From: Micrococcales bacterium
GTDB lineage: Bacteria; Actinomycetota; Actinomycetes; S36-B12; UBA10799
Assembly (NCBI GenBank): GCA_016719135.1
Contig: JADKAV010000026.1
Location: forward strand, 4,489-68,488
Length of the DNA: 64,000 nucleotides
Direction: 5' to 3'
A model generated the notes under the pieces. The model was not told the origin of the DNA. It saw only the letters and a list, made by a program, of their open reading frames with translations, and searched no databases. How positions within the stretch are numbered: the first letter of the stretch is position 1; each line of letters begins with the position of its first letter. Made by a program: the position numbers and the translations under genes. Positions 33,988-43,584 of the stretch are shown piece after piece.

Positions 33988-35379
33988 ATGCTGCACGAGC
34001 AAGACGTCGAACAGATCGAGCGTCTCTACCTCTCACCGCTGTTCGCCCGCTACGGCGAGAAGAGCGCCATCGTCGCCCATCAACTCGAGCCCGACGGACG
34101 GGCGCCGGAGGTGGCCTACCAGTTGATCCATGACGAGTTGATGCTCGACGGCAATGCGCGGCAGAACCTGGCGACCTTCGTGTCGACCTTCATGGATCCC
34201 ATGGCCGACAGGTTGTTCGCTGAGACCTACGACAAGAACATGATCGACAAGGATGAGTATCCGCAGACCGCGCAGATGGAAGCCCGGTGCGTGAGCATCA
34301 TCGCGAATCTGTGGCATTCCCCTGACGGCGACAAGGCGGTCGGCACGTCGACGATCGGCTCCAGTGAAGCGGTGATGCTGGCCGGACTGTCCCTGAAGCG
34401 TTTGTGGCAGCACAAGCGCAAGGCCGCCGGCCAGTCCATCGAGCGGCCCAATCTGGTCATGGGCCAGAACGTGCAGGTCGTGTGGGAGAAGTTCTGCCGC
34501 TACTGGGACGTCGAGCCCCGTTACGCACCACTGGCCGAGGGCAGGCTGCACTTGACCGCTGAGGAAGCGGTCAAGCTCGTCGACGAGAACACGATCGGGG
34601 TGGTGGCGATCCTGGGGTCGACGTTCGACGGCTCCTACGAGCCGGTCAAGGACATCGCCGCAGCCCTCGATGACGTGCAGAAGGAGAAGGGCTGGGACAT
34701 CCCGGTGCACGTCGACGGCGCCTCGGGCGGTTTCGTGGCCCCCTTCATCGACCAGGATCTGGAGTGGGACTTCCGGATTCCGCGGGTGCATTCGATCAAC
34801 GCTTCGGGGCACAAGTACGGCTTGGTCTATCCGGGGGTCGGATGGGTGGTCTGGCGGACTGCCGACTGCGTCCCGGACGATCTGGTGTTCCATGTGAACT
34901 ACTTGGGCGGGGACATGCCCACGTTCACGCTGAACTTCTCCCGGCCGGGCAGCCAAGTGGTTCTGCAGTACTACAACTTCGTGCGGTTGGGGTTCGAGGG
35001 ATACCGAGGGATCCAGCAGGCGTGTCGGGACACGGCCATGTACCTGTCGTCGCAGATCGCGCAGTTGGGCCCGTACGAACTGCTCAGCGATGGTTCGGAA
35101 CTACCGGTCTTCTTCTTCCGGCTCAAGGCCGATCGCAGGAACTACACAGTCTTCGACGTCTCGGCGAAGCTGCGCGAGCGTGGTTGGCAGGTGCCCGCGT
35201 ACACCCTGCCGGACGACCTCACCGACGTCGCTGGGCTGCGGATCGTTGTGCGCAACGGATTCGGCCGAGACATGGCTGAGTTGCTGCTGAACGACCTGCG
35301 GCACGCGACCGAATTCTTCGAGGGCCTCGACCGCCCGATGCCCGACGACCCCGACCACGCCCCGGGTTTCTCCCACTGA
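33988..35379 (+). CDS. gadB: glutamate decarboxylase
   Basis: 463 residues, matching the family (about 466). ATG 33988 has GGGAG seven bases before it. Group II PLP decarboxylase: HVDGASGGFVAPF, PLP Lys in SINASGHKYGLVYPGVGW, and the GSSEAVMLAGL block. It converts glutamate to GABA and uses up a proton, often for acid resistance. No GABA/glutamate antiporter gene is next to it. The gamma-glutamyl catabolic cluster at 39-44 kb could also produce or use GABA. Confidence 0.95.
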   Translation: MLHEQDVEQIERLYLSPLFARYGEKSAIVAHQLEPDGRAPEVAYQLIHDELMLDGNARQNLATFVSTFMDPMADRLFAETYDKNMIDKDEYPQTAQMEARCVSIIANLWHSPDGDKAVGTSTIGSSEAVMLAGLSLKRLWQHKRKAAGQSIERPNLVMGQNVQVVWEKFCRYWDVEPRYAPLAEGRLHLTAEEAVKLVDENTIGVVAILGSTFDGSYEPVKDIAAALDDVQKEKGWDIPVHVDGASGGFVAPFIDQDLEWDFRIPRVHSINASGHKYGLVYPGVGWVVWRTADCVPDDLVFHVNYLGGDMPTFTLNFSRPGSQVVLQYYNFVRLGFEGYRGIQQACRDTAMYLSSQIAQLGPYELLSDGSELPVFFFRLKADRRNYTVFDVSAKLRERGWQVPAYTLPDDLTDVAGLRIVVRNGFGRDMAELLLNDLRHATEFFEGLDRPMPDDPDHAPGFSH

Positions 35380-35534
35380 GGTCGTTTGCACTCCGAGGGC
35401 TACGGTTTGTTGCTGACTGCGGGGGTTGGGCCCGGAGCGCACCGGCCCGATAGCCTGGGCAGATTTCGGCTGTGGCCCAGTGGCCGGAGTCGTGATTGTG
35501 CAGTCCAACGTCCGGGCTCTGGCGCAGTCGCGCC

Positions 35535-35729
35535 TCAGCCGTCGGTCTTGCCCCAGCCGGTGTTCATCCCGATCACAGCACCGATCGCCGCGAGAATGCC
35601 GATCCACAGTGAGCTGCCGGTGAGCCACCACACGACCAAGCCGACCCCCACTCCGCCCGCGATGCCGATGGCCAGACCACGCCCGTCGAAGGTTCCCGGC
35701 GAGGCGAGGCTATCGGCGTGATGCTGCAC
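35535..35729 (-). CDS. small two-helix membrane protein
   Basis: 64 residues from a GTG at 35729. Two membrane helices (GLAIGIAGGVGVGLVVWWL and LWIGILAAIGAVIGM) with a short loop and polar ends. It begins within the last 20 bases of the subtilase gene, so coupling is possible. No family recognised. Confidence 0.55.
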   Translation of the reverse strand: MQHHADSLASPGTFDGRGLAIGIAGGVGVGLVVWWLTGSSLWIGILAAIGAVIGMNTGWGKTDG

Positions 35730-37372
35730 GTGTTCGGAACGTGCGGGAGACCCAGATCGGATCGGTCTTCTTCTTCTGTCCCGCACGCATGGCCACGATG
35801 CGGACCTGCATGCCGCCCGAGGAGCGGACCGTGTACCAGGTCTGGCCATCGCGCTTACCGTTGAACCGGTTGAGTTCGGACCACTTGCGCTGCGAGTAGC
35901 TCTGCCAGCCGACGATGAATCTGCCCTTGGCAGGAATCCGGTATTTCAGGTAGCCCTTGCGGACCGTGATCCTCACCCGCTTGACCGCCCGGGTGGTCAC
36001 TTCTGCCGGTGCGATCACCGGCAGCGCGCCGCCGGTGGCCTGCAAAGTGTTCAATGTGCTCAATGCCCGGTTAGGGCTGACCAAACCGAAGCCGAACTGG
36101 TCGTCGCGGCCCTGCGCGCCGAGGTCGGTCGCCGATCCCAGGACCACGTCGACGGGATTCACCTGCAGTCCGAGTGCACGCTGGCGTTCGATGGTGAGGG
36201 CCATGGTGCCCGAGACGTAGGGCGCCGCCATCGAGGTTCCCGGCATCCGCACGTAACCGGAGCCGGCGTAGGTGCTGAAGATGCCACGAGGGGAGTCGAA
36301 CGCACCACTTCCGCCGGGCGCCACCAGATCCACCTGTCGTCCAACTTCGGAGAACGATGAGCGGCGCAGGGTCCTTGTCACCGCTCCCACTCCCACCACG
36401 CCAGGGAAGGCCGCCGGGTACTGGACTGGATTGAACAATGTGCCGCGGGAGTCGAGGTAGGCGTTCCCCGCTGCCGCCACCGTCACGACCCCTTTGGACT
36501 GGGCGTACTGGATGGCCTTCTGTTCAACGGAACTGGCCGAACCCGAGTAGCTCATGTTCACGATGTCGGCCCCGTGGTCGACCGCCCAGATGATGCCCTT
36601 CGCCGAGTCGGCCGAGCGTACCGACCCTCCGGCATCGGCCACCACGACCGGCATGATCGCCACGCCGGGAGCCAGGCCGGCACCGCCGAGGTTGTTGTTA
36701 GCGGTCATCGCGATGATTCCGGGCCACATGGGTCCCGTGCCCGTTGGAGTCCATGCGCCCGTTGCCGCCGTTCACCAGATCGACACCCCGCACAAACTTG
36801 CCCGCCAGATCGGGGTGGCGGGAGACGCCCGAGTCGATGACGGCCACCGTTACTCCCGTACCGGTGGACGAGGCCCAAGCCGTTTCCGCGTCCAAAGCGT
36901 CCAGAGCCCACTGCTGGCTGCGTGACGGGTCGGCGCTGGGGATCGCGGCGGCTCGTGACTCACGGCGGATGGTCGAGGTGACCCCGGGCCTGCTCTGCGA
37001 GGCTGGCAGACCGGTCAGTCGCCGGGTCGTGTCCACCTCGACAGCCACTACATCGGGCCGGTCCTGGACCTGATCGACGGTGGCGATCGCGTCGGACGTG
37101 GAGGTGGCCGTGTCGCTGACCACCCGCAGCGAATCCCCGTCCTGCACGGCGTAGACCACGGTCATCTCGCCGGTCTCACCGGATTGCTCCACGACATCGG
37201 CCGGATCGGCTGTCACCGTGGCTGCCGGTTCCTGCCACGCGGTCGAGGGGCCGGAGGTGGCCGAAGGCTGGTCGGTCGACGGGGTGGAAGTGGGCACGAC
37301 GGCGTCATCGGCGGCGCCGGGGGTGACCCCCATCGCCCACGCGAGGAACACCGCGACGAATACCCTCTTCAC
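35710..37372 (-). pseudogene. secreted subtilisin-like serine protease, frameshifted
   Basis: Two frames, 36698-37372 and 35710-36729, make one S8 protease of about 553 residues. The first holds the signal peptide (MKRVFVAVFLAWAMGVTPGA), an inhibitor-like propeptide, the Asp motif VAVIDSGVS and the His motif NGHGTHVA. The second continues at GIIAMTANNN and holds the Ser motif GTSMAAP plus a C-terminal beta domain. The break lies in a G run at 36721-36723, where one base too many separates HVA from GII; removing it restores the catalytic triad. GTG 37372 is six bases after TACCGT, the leaderless layout. Real mutation or base-call error cannot be decided here. Confidence 0.88.
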
Positions 37373-37421
37373 TACTCCACGGTACGTCCTACCCCCGACA
37401 AAACCGCCCGAACCTCGCCGG

Positions 37422-39125
37422 TCAGCCGCGATGTGCGCGGTTCATCGCGCTCACGACGGCCTTCAGGGAGGCCGTCACGATCGAGGAATGGATGCCGACC
37501 CCCCACAGCACCTTCCCGTCGACGGCGCATTCCAGGTACGCAGCGGCTTTCGCGTCGCCGCCGGAGGACAGGGCATGCTCGTGGTAGTCGAGCACCCGCA
37601 CATCGGCGTGAGGTGCAGCGCCTCGCAGAACGCCGCGATCGGGCCGTTGCCGTGGCCGGTCAGCTCGACGGCTTCGCCGTGTCAGGATCCTGGCCTTCAC
37701 GGCGGTGTCGCCGTCGACCTGCTCACCAGCTCGTGTTGACCAGGCGGAAACGGCCCCACGCAGCGTCCGGGTTGGGCAGGTACTCGTCGGTGAAGATGTC
37801 CCACATCTGCATTCCGGTGACCTCACCGCCCTCATCCTCGGTGTGGTGCTGGATGACCCCGGAGAACTCGATCTGCAGCCGCCGCGGCAGTTCCATCTTG
37901 TGCTCGGTGCGCATGATGTAGGCGACGCCGCCCTTGCCGGACTGCGAGTTCACCCGGATCACGGCCTCGTAGGTGCGGCCCACGTCCTTGGGGTCGATCG
38001 GCAGGTAGGGGCACCGCCCAGCCGGTCTCGCGCGGCATCGCCGCCCTCGGCCGCAGCGGCATCCATCGCCTGCAGACCCTTGTTGATCGCGTCCTGGTGC
38101 GAACCGGAGAACGCGGTGTAGACCAGGTCGCCGCCGTACGGGTGCCGTTCGTGGACGGGCAGTTGGTTGCAGTACTCGACGGTGCGGCGGATCTCATCGA
38201 TGTTCCGGAAATCGATCTGCGGGTCGATGCCCTGGCTGAACAGGTTCATGCCCAAGGTCACCAGGCACACATTGCCGGTGCGCTCTCCGTTGCCGAACAG
38301 GCAGCCTTCGATGCGATCGGCGCCGGCCATGAATCCCAACTCCGCGGCGGCCACCGCAGTGCCGCGGTCGTTGTGCGGGTGCAGGCTCAGCACGATGGAG
38401 TCGCGGTGGGCCAGGTTGCGGTGCATCCACTCGATGGAGTCGGCGTAGACGTTGGGCGTCGCCATCTCGACCGTCGCCGGCAGGTTGATGATCACCTTGC
38501 GCTCGGGAGTGGGCTGCCACACGTCGTTGACCGCGTTGCAGACCTCTACGGCGAAGTCCAGTTCGGTGCCTGTGTAGGACTCGGGGGAGTACTCGAAGTA
38601 GACCTCGGTCTCAGGGACCGTGTCGGCGTACTTGAGGCACAACTGCGCCCCGTGGACGGCGATGTCCTTGATCCCGTCGCGGTCGAGGCCGAACACCACA
38701 CGGCGCTGCAGTGTGGAGGTCGAGTTGTACAGGTGCACGATGGCCTGCTTGGCCCCGCGGATGGCTTCGTAGGTGCGCTCGATGAGATGGTCGCGGGCCT
38801 GGGTGAGGACCTGGATCACGACGTCGTCGGGAATCCGGCCCTCGTCGATCAGTTGACGGACGAAGTCGAAGTCGGTCTGGGACGCCGATGGGAAGCCGAC
38901 CTCGATCTCCTTGTACCCCATGCGCACGAGCAACTCGAACATGCGCAGTTTGCGGGCGGGACTCATCGGGTCGATCAGTGCCTGGTTGCCGTCACGCAGG
39001 TCGACGGCGCACCAGCGCGGGGCGTGGGTGATGACGGCTTCCGGCCACGTGCGGTCGGGCATGTCGAAAGGGACGAAGGGCTGATATCGCTGGAAGGGCA
39101 TTTGTGAGGGTTGCTGCTCGTTCAT
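37422..39125 (-). pseudogene. leuA: 2-isopropylmalate synthase, C-terminal part frameshifted several times
   Basis: From ATG 39125 (AGGAG before it), about 360 residues are intact: WCAVDLRDGNQALIDPMSP, EVGFPSASQTDFDF, HPHNDRGTAVAAAELG and GNGERTGNVCLVTLGMN give the active site and metal ligands of class 2 LeuA. After about 38040 the homologous reading moves between frames: near 38035, 38012, 37730, 37682 and 37612. In order it reads WAVP, YLPIDPKDVGRTYEAVIRVNS, EQVDGDTAVKARIL, GEAVELTGHGNGPIAAF and ADVRVLDYHEHALS...VVSAMNRA. The damaged part is the end of the catalytic region and the LeuA dimer domain that binds leucine. The enzyme condenses acetyl-CoA and 2-oxoisovalerate. Listed as broken as it stands; assembly error is possible. 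Confidence 0.85.
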
Positions 39126-39173
39126 GGTGGCTCCTGGTTGCGGGGTTCGAAGGGCAACCGGCGCGTGGACGCT

Positions 39174-39210
39174 CCGCGACGAGGGGGCCGGTGGTCAGGC
39201 CTCGTCGCGG
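39174..39210 (-). promoter_or_regulatory. hairpin after the leuA leader peptide
   Basis: A perfect 11-base inverted repeat, CCGCGACGAGG (39174-39184) and CCTCGTCGCGG (39200-39210), overlapping the end and stop codon of the leader peptide. No T run follows, so it may act as part of an attenuator or on translation. A second GGTTGC/GCAACC hairpin lies just before the leuA ribosome binding site. Confidence 0.6.
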
Positions 39211-39239
39211 CAGCTAAGCAGAAGCAGCCCGCGCAACAC
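39195..39239 (-). CDS. leuA leader peptide (attenuation)
   Basis: A 14-residue frame, MLRGLLLLSCRDEA, with five Leu codons, four of them consecutive. The GTG start is six bases after TAGCCT (minus strand, 39246-39251), so it is leaderless. Leucine-rich leaders before leuA are a known type of control in Streptomyces and relatives. Confidence 0.75.
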   Translation of the reverse strand: MLRGLLLLSCRDEA

Positions 39240-39245
39240 GGGATC

Positions 39246-39251
39246 AGGCTA
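39246..39251 (-). promoter_or_regulatory. -10 element of the leuA leader
   Basis: TAGCCT on the minus strand, six bases before the leader-peptide GTG. The same hexamer and spacing precede leuB. Confidence 0.55.
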
Positions 39252-39329
39252 GCACGATCGCTGGAACAGGGGCTGCTTCAGCCGCGACCGGACAGGGGAA
39301 TCGAGCGGTGCCTGCGCGATGATGGATCC

Positions 39330-40028
39330 ATGCGTCCTGTGATCGGCCTGACCGCGTATGTGGAACCCGCGCGTTGGGTCGCCTGGAACACCGATGCCGC
39401 GCTGCTGCACGCCTGGTATCCCGAGGCGGTGATCCGTTCCGGGGGGATTCCGGTGATGCTGCCGCCTCAGCAGGAAGCAGCAGTCGCGTTGGCCAGCCGA
39501 ATCGATGCCTTGATCCTGACCGGTGGACCGGATATTTCGGCGACCATGTACGGGCAGGATCCGCACCCGACCAACGATCGGCCGCGGCACCTGCGTGACG
39601 AGTTCGAAGTGGCCATGTACCGCGCGGTTCGAGAAGCCGGCAAGCCGGTGCTCGGCGTGTGTCGGGGATTGCAGATCATGGCGGTGGCAGAGGGTGGCTA
39701 TCTGACCCAGCATCTTCCCGATGTCACGGATCTGCCGCACCGGGAGAAGGTCGGTGCCTTCACCGAGCACGGGGCGATGTTCGCGCCCGATTCGATCGCG
39801 CACCGCCTGCTCGGCGCCGAGATGACGGTCAACTCGTCGCACCATCAGGCGGTCGGCGATCCGGGCCGGCTTTCTGTCACTGGCCGCGCCGAGGACGGCA
39901 CCATCGAGGTCTGCGAAGCGGTTGGCGATGAGTTCGTGATCGGCGTGCAATGGCATCCCGAGTACGGCGGGGATGTGCGGTTGTTCCAGGCGTTGGTGGA
40001 GGCTGCCACGTCTGAAGGCGTCGAGTGA
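39330..40028 (+). CDS. puuD: gamma-glutamyl-gamma-aminobutyrate hydrolase family protein (peptidase C26)
   Basis: 232 residues from ATG 39330; the upstream extension overlaps the leuA leader. Class I glutamine-amidotransferase fold: oxyanion LTGGPDIS, nucleophile Cys in VLGVCRGLQIM, and the His-Glu pair in VQWHPEYGG. PuuD splits gamma-glutamyl-GABA to glutamate and GABA, the last step of the gamma-glutamylated putrescine route. It is convergent with the SDR/aldehyde dehydrogenase/GS-like operon, which would supply its substrate. The symbol is by family and context. Confidence 0.8.
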   Translation: MRPVIGLTAYVEPARWVAWNTDAALLHAWYPEAVIRSGGIPVMLPPQQEAAVALASRIDALILTGGPDISATMYGQDPHPTNDRPRHLRDEFEVAMYRAVREAGKPVLGVCRGLQIMAVAEGGYLTQHLPDVTDLPHREKVGAFTEHGAMFAPDSIAHRLLGAEMTVNSSHHQAVGDPGRLSVTGRAEDGTIEVCEAVGDEFVIGVQWHPEYGGDVRLFQALVEAATSEGVE

Positions 40029-40093
40029 CCCGCTGGTTGCCCAGTGGCCCCTAACTTGCGGGTCATTTGGCAACCTACGGGTCATTGCGCAAC

Positions 40094-40858
40094 CTACAAC
40101 GGCGTCACATACGCCCCGGAGATCCCGCCGTCCACCAGGAAGTTGGAGGCGGTGATGAACGATGCGTCGTCGGAGGCGAGGAAGGCCACCGCCGCGGCGA
40201 TCTCCTCGGCCTGGGCGAACCGGCCCATGGGAATGTGCACCAGTCGCCGGGCAGCGCGCTCGGGATCCTTCGCGAACAGCTCCACCAGCAAGGGGGTGTT
40301 CACCGGACCCGGGGACAAGGCGTTGACCCGGATTCCCTCGCGGGCGAATTGCACCCCCAGCTCGCGCGACATCGCCAGGACCCCGCCCTTGGACGCGGTG
40401 TAGGAGATCTGGGAGGTTGCCGCGCCCATCGTCGCGACGAACGAGGCGGTGTTGATGATGGAGCCCTTGCCTTGGCGCTGCATGTACGGGATCGCCTCTT
40501 TGCAGCACAAGTAGACGCTGGTCAGGTTCACCTCCTGCACCCGTCGCCAGGCGTCCAGTCCGGTCTCCAGGATGGAGTCGTCGTCAGGGGGCGAGATGCC
40601 TGCGTTGTTGAATGCGATGTCGACGCTGCCGTACGCCTCGAACGCCGCTCGGAACCCGCGGGCGACGTCGTCGGGGTCCGTGACGTCGCCGACCACGGCC
40701 AAACCGTTGACCGCCGCGGCGATCGCACCGGCAGCCTCTTCGTCGGTGTCGAAGCACACGACCCGGGCACCTTCGGTTGCGAACCTCTCGGCGGTGGCCC
40801 GACCGATGCCGCTGCCGGCGCCGGTGATCACCGCTACCCTGTCGGCCAAACGCAGCAT
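40094..40858 (-). CDS. short-chain dehydrogenase/reductase
   Basis: 254 residues from ATG 40858, with GAGGAG upstream inside the end of the aldehyde dehydrogenase gene. Classical SDR: NAD motif TGAGSGIGRA, NNAGI, catalytic Ser in NTASFVA and Y-x3-K in YTASKGG; Asp in CFDTDEE suggests NAD rather than NADP. Last gene of the operon; it probably oxidises or reduces an alcohol or carbonyl intermediate of the same catabolic route. Substrate unknown. Confidence 0.88.
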   Translation of the reverse strand: MLRLADRVAVITGAGSGIGRATAERFATEGARVVCFDTDEEAAGAIAAAVNGLAVVGDVTDPDDVARGFRAAFEAYGSVDIAFNNAGISPPDDDSILETGLDAWRRVQEVNLTSVYLCCKEAIPYMQRQGKGSIINTASFVATMGAATSQISYTASKGGVLAMSRELGVQFAREGIRVNALSPGPVNTPLLVELFAKDPERAARRLVHIPMGRFAQAEEIAAAVAFLASDDASFITASNFLVDGGISGAYVTPL

Positions 40859-40860
40859 TC

Positions 40861-42219
40861 TCACTCCTCGGTGTCGATGAAGACGTTCTTCGTCTCGGTG
40901 AAAGCGTCCAAAGCGTCGGGCCCGAGTTCCCTGCCCAAACCTGAGCGCTTGAACCCGCCGAACGGCGTCCAGTAGCGCACCGACGAATGCGAGTTCACCG
41001 ACAGATTGCCGGACTCGTAGCCGCGCGCCACCCGGAAGGCCCGGCCCAGATCCCGGGTCCAGATCGATCCGGACAGACCGTAGTCGGTCGCGTTGGCCAA
41101 CCGGATCGCCTCCGCCTCGTCCTCGAACGGGGTGACTGCCACGACCGGACCGAAGATCTCCTCGGCGAAAGCGCGGTCCGACGGCGCGACCGGCGCCAGT
41201 ACGGTGGGCGGGAACCAGAAGCCGGGCCCGTCAGGTGCCTGTCCGGTGAACGCCACCGGCCCCTGCACGTATGAGGCCACGGACTCCCGATGACTCGCGG
41301 AGATCAACGGGCCCATCTGCGCGGTCGGCAGGCTCGGGTCCTGCACCCGGAACGCTGTGACCGCGGGTTCGAGCAGTTCCAGGAACCGTTCAAACACCGA
41401 CCGTTCAACCAGGATCCGGGAACGCGCGCAGCAGTCCTGCCCGGCGTTGTCGAACACCCCATGCGGGGCTGCGGCCGCGGCTTTCTCGAGGTCGGCGTCG
41501 GCGAAGACGATGTTCGCGCTCTTGCCGCCGAGTTCCAGCGTCACCCGCTTCACCTGCGGCGCGCACTTGGCCATGATCGAGGTGCCGACTTCGGTGGAGC
41601 CGGTGAACACGATCTTGCGAACCGCCGGATGTGTGACAAGGCGCTCACCGACCACTGATCCCTGTCCGGTGACAACGGTGAAGACTCCCGGCGGGATGCC
41701 TGCGTCAAGGGCCAGTTCGCCCAGCCGGACTGCTGTCAATGGGGTGAGTTCGGCGGGTTTGAGCACGACGGTGTTGCCTGCCGCCAGGGCGGGCGCGAAG
41801 CCCCATCCGGCGATCGGCATCGGGAAGTTCCACGGGACGATCACCGCTACGACCCCCAGCGGCTCTTTGAACGTGATGTCCACTCCGCCGGCGACGGGAA
41901 TCTGCTGACCGTGCAACCGCTCGGGCGCTGCGGCGTAGAAGTGCAGCACGTCGCGAACGTTGCCGGCCTCCCAGCGGGCATTGCCGATGGTGTGTCCGGA
42001 GTTGCGGACCTCCAACCAGGCCAGTTCCTCGAGGTGGTCGTCGACGAGTCCGGCGAAGCGTCGCAGCAGACGGGCACGATCGTCGGGTGACACCGCACGC
42101 CACGAGGGGAACGCCGCGGCGGCGCGTTCAATAGCGAGATCAACCTCTTCGACAGGCGTGCGGGGCATGTGGGCAATGACTTCTTCGGTCGCGGGATTGA
42201 CCACGGCGAACGTGTCCAT
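40861..42219 (-). CDS. aldehyde dehydrogenase (candidate gamma-glutamyl-aminoaldehyde dehydrogenase)
   Basis: 452 residues. ALDH signature: PWNFPMPIAGWGFAPALAAGNTVVLKPAE, catalytic Glu in LELGGKSANIVF and Cys in NAGQDCCARSRI. It oxidises an aldehyde to an acid with NAD(P). Placed between a glutamine-synthetase-like gene and an SDR and opposite a PuuD-type hydrolase, the best guess is PuuC-like oxidation of a gamma-glutamyl-aminoaldehyde. It abuts the GS-like gene directly (stop at 42220, start at 42219). Confidence 0.9.
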   Translation of the reverse strand: MDTFAVVNPATEEVIAHMPRTPVEEVDLAIERAAAAFPSWRAVSPDDRARLLRRFAGLVDDHLEELAWLEVRNSGHTIGNARWEAGNVRDVLHFYAAAPERLHGQQIPVAGGVDITFKEPLGVVAVIVPWNFPMPIAGWGFAPALAAGNTVVLKPAELTPLTAVRLGELALDAGIPPGVFTVVTGQGSVVGERLVTHPAVRKIVFTGSTEVGTSIMAKCAPQVKRVTLELGGKSANIVFADADLEKAAAAAPHGVFDNAGQDCCARSRILVERSVFERFLELLEPAVTAFRVQDPSLPTAQMGPLISASHRESVASYVQGPVAFTGQAPDGPGFWFPPTVLAPVAPSDRAFAEEIFGPVVAVTPFEDEAEAIRLANATDYGLSGSIWTRDLGRAFRVARGYESGNLSVNSHSSVRYWTPFGGFKRSGLGRELGPDALDAFTETKNVFIDTEE

Positions 42220-43572
42220 CTAGAGCCTTTCGAATCCGCGGAAGCGCTCCCAGTCGGTGACCGCCGCGCCGAAGGCCTGCAACTCGGTGCGGGCCATGTT
42301 GGAGTAATGCTCCCGGACCTCTGCGCCCAAAGTCGATGTGACGAACGGCGAGGCGTCCCACAGTCGGAGCGCCGCATCCAGGCTGTCGGGCAGATGATTC
42401 CCGAGGGCCTGGTAGGCGTTCCCCGTGATCTCGGGTTCGAGGGGGAGTTCGCGTTCGATGCCGTCAAGCCCGGCGGCGATCATCGCGGCTACCGCCAGGT
42501 ACGGGTTGACGTCCCCGCCGGGTGCGCGATTCTCCAGGCGCAGGGATTCCCCGTGACCCACCAGGCGCAGTGCGCAGGTCCGGTTGTCGCGGCCCCACTT
42601 GATGGCGGTGGGCGCGAACGAGCCCTCGACGAATCGTTTGTAGGAGTTGATGTTGGGTGCGAACAGCAGGGACATGTCGCGCATGTGGGCGATCTGACCG
42701 GCGATGAAGGACCGTCCCAGTGGCGACAGGCCATCGGGGTCGGCGTCATCGGCCATGACCAGGCCGCCGTCGTCGCTGCGCACAGAGAGGTGGATGTGGC
42801 AGGAGTTGCCTTCGCGCTGGTCGTACTTGGCCATGTAGGTCAGCGCCATGCCTTCCTGGGCGGCGATCTCCTTGGCCCCGGTCTTGTAGACGACATGGTC
42901 ATCACAGGCCGTCAGCGCGTCGGCGTACTTGAAGACGATCTCGTGCTGGCCGTTGTTGCACTCGCCCTTGACGCCCTCGACGTACATGCCAGCCTCGGCC
43001 ATCGACAGCCGAATGCGGCGCAGCAGCGGTTCGACCCGCGAGGTTCCGAGGATCGAGTAGTCGACGTTGTACTGGTTGGCCGGCGTCAAATGCCGGTACC
43101 CACTGGTCCACGCCTGTTCGTAGGAGTCGGTGAAGACGATGAACTCGAGTTCGGTCCCGGCGTACGCTGCCAGCCCGGCGTCGGCCAGCCGGGCGAGCTG
43201 GGCTTTGAGGACCTGGCGGGGGCTGGCGACGACATCGGTGCCGTCCTCCCACACGACGTCGGCTTGCACCATGGTTGTCCCCGGATGCCATGGGATACGC
43301 CGCAGGGAGCCAAAGTCGGGACGCATGACGAAGTCGCCGTAGCCGCTGTGCCAGGAAGCCATGCGGTAGCCCTCGACAGTGTTCATGTCGACGTCGACGG
43401 CCAGCAGGTAGCTACAGCCCTCGGTTCCGTGGTCGGCGACCTGATCCAGGAAGTAGCGCCCGTGCAGGCGTTTGCCCTGCAACCGTCCCTGCATGTCCGT
43501 CATGGCCACGATCACGGTGTCGACGCGCCCCGCGTCGATCTCGGCGCGCAGGGTGCGCAGGTCCAGGGCCAC
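42220..43572 (-). CDS. glutamine-synthetase-like gamma-glutamyl ligase
   Basis: 450 residues of the GS catalytic fold, including GTELEFIVF, NNGQHEIVFKYADAL, NSCHIHLSV and GHGESLRLENRAPGGDVNPY. It lacks the adenylylation loop of GlnA1 and resembles the PuuA/GlnA3/GlnA4 group, which join glutamate to polyamines, ethanolamine or other amines. The partners ALDH and PuuD-type hydrolase support a role in amine catabolism rather than ammonia assimilation. Confidence 0.88.
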   Translation of the reverse strand: MALDLRTLRAEIDAGRVDTVIVAMTDMQGRLQGKRLHGRYFLDQVADHGTEGCSYLLAVDVDMNTVEGYRMASWHSGYGDFVMRPDFGSLRRIPWHPGTTMVQADVVWEDGTDVVASPRQVLKAQLARLADAGLAAYAGTELEFIVFTDSYEQAWTSGYRHLTPANQYNVDYSILGTSRVEPLLRRIRLSMAEAGMYVEGVKGECNNGQHEIVFKYADALTACDDHVVYKTGAKEIAAQEGMALTYMAKYDQREGNSCHIHLSVRSDDGGLVMADDADPDGLSPLGRSFIAGQIAHMRDMSLLFAPNINSYKRFVEGSFAPTAIKWGRDNRTCALRLVGHGESLRLENRAPGGDVNPYLAVAAMIAAGLDGIERELPLEPEITGNAYQALGNHLPDSLDAALRLWDASPFVTSTLGAEVREHYSNMARTELQAFGAAVTDWERFRGFERL

Positions 43573-43584
43573 AGCGATGGTCTC

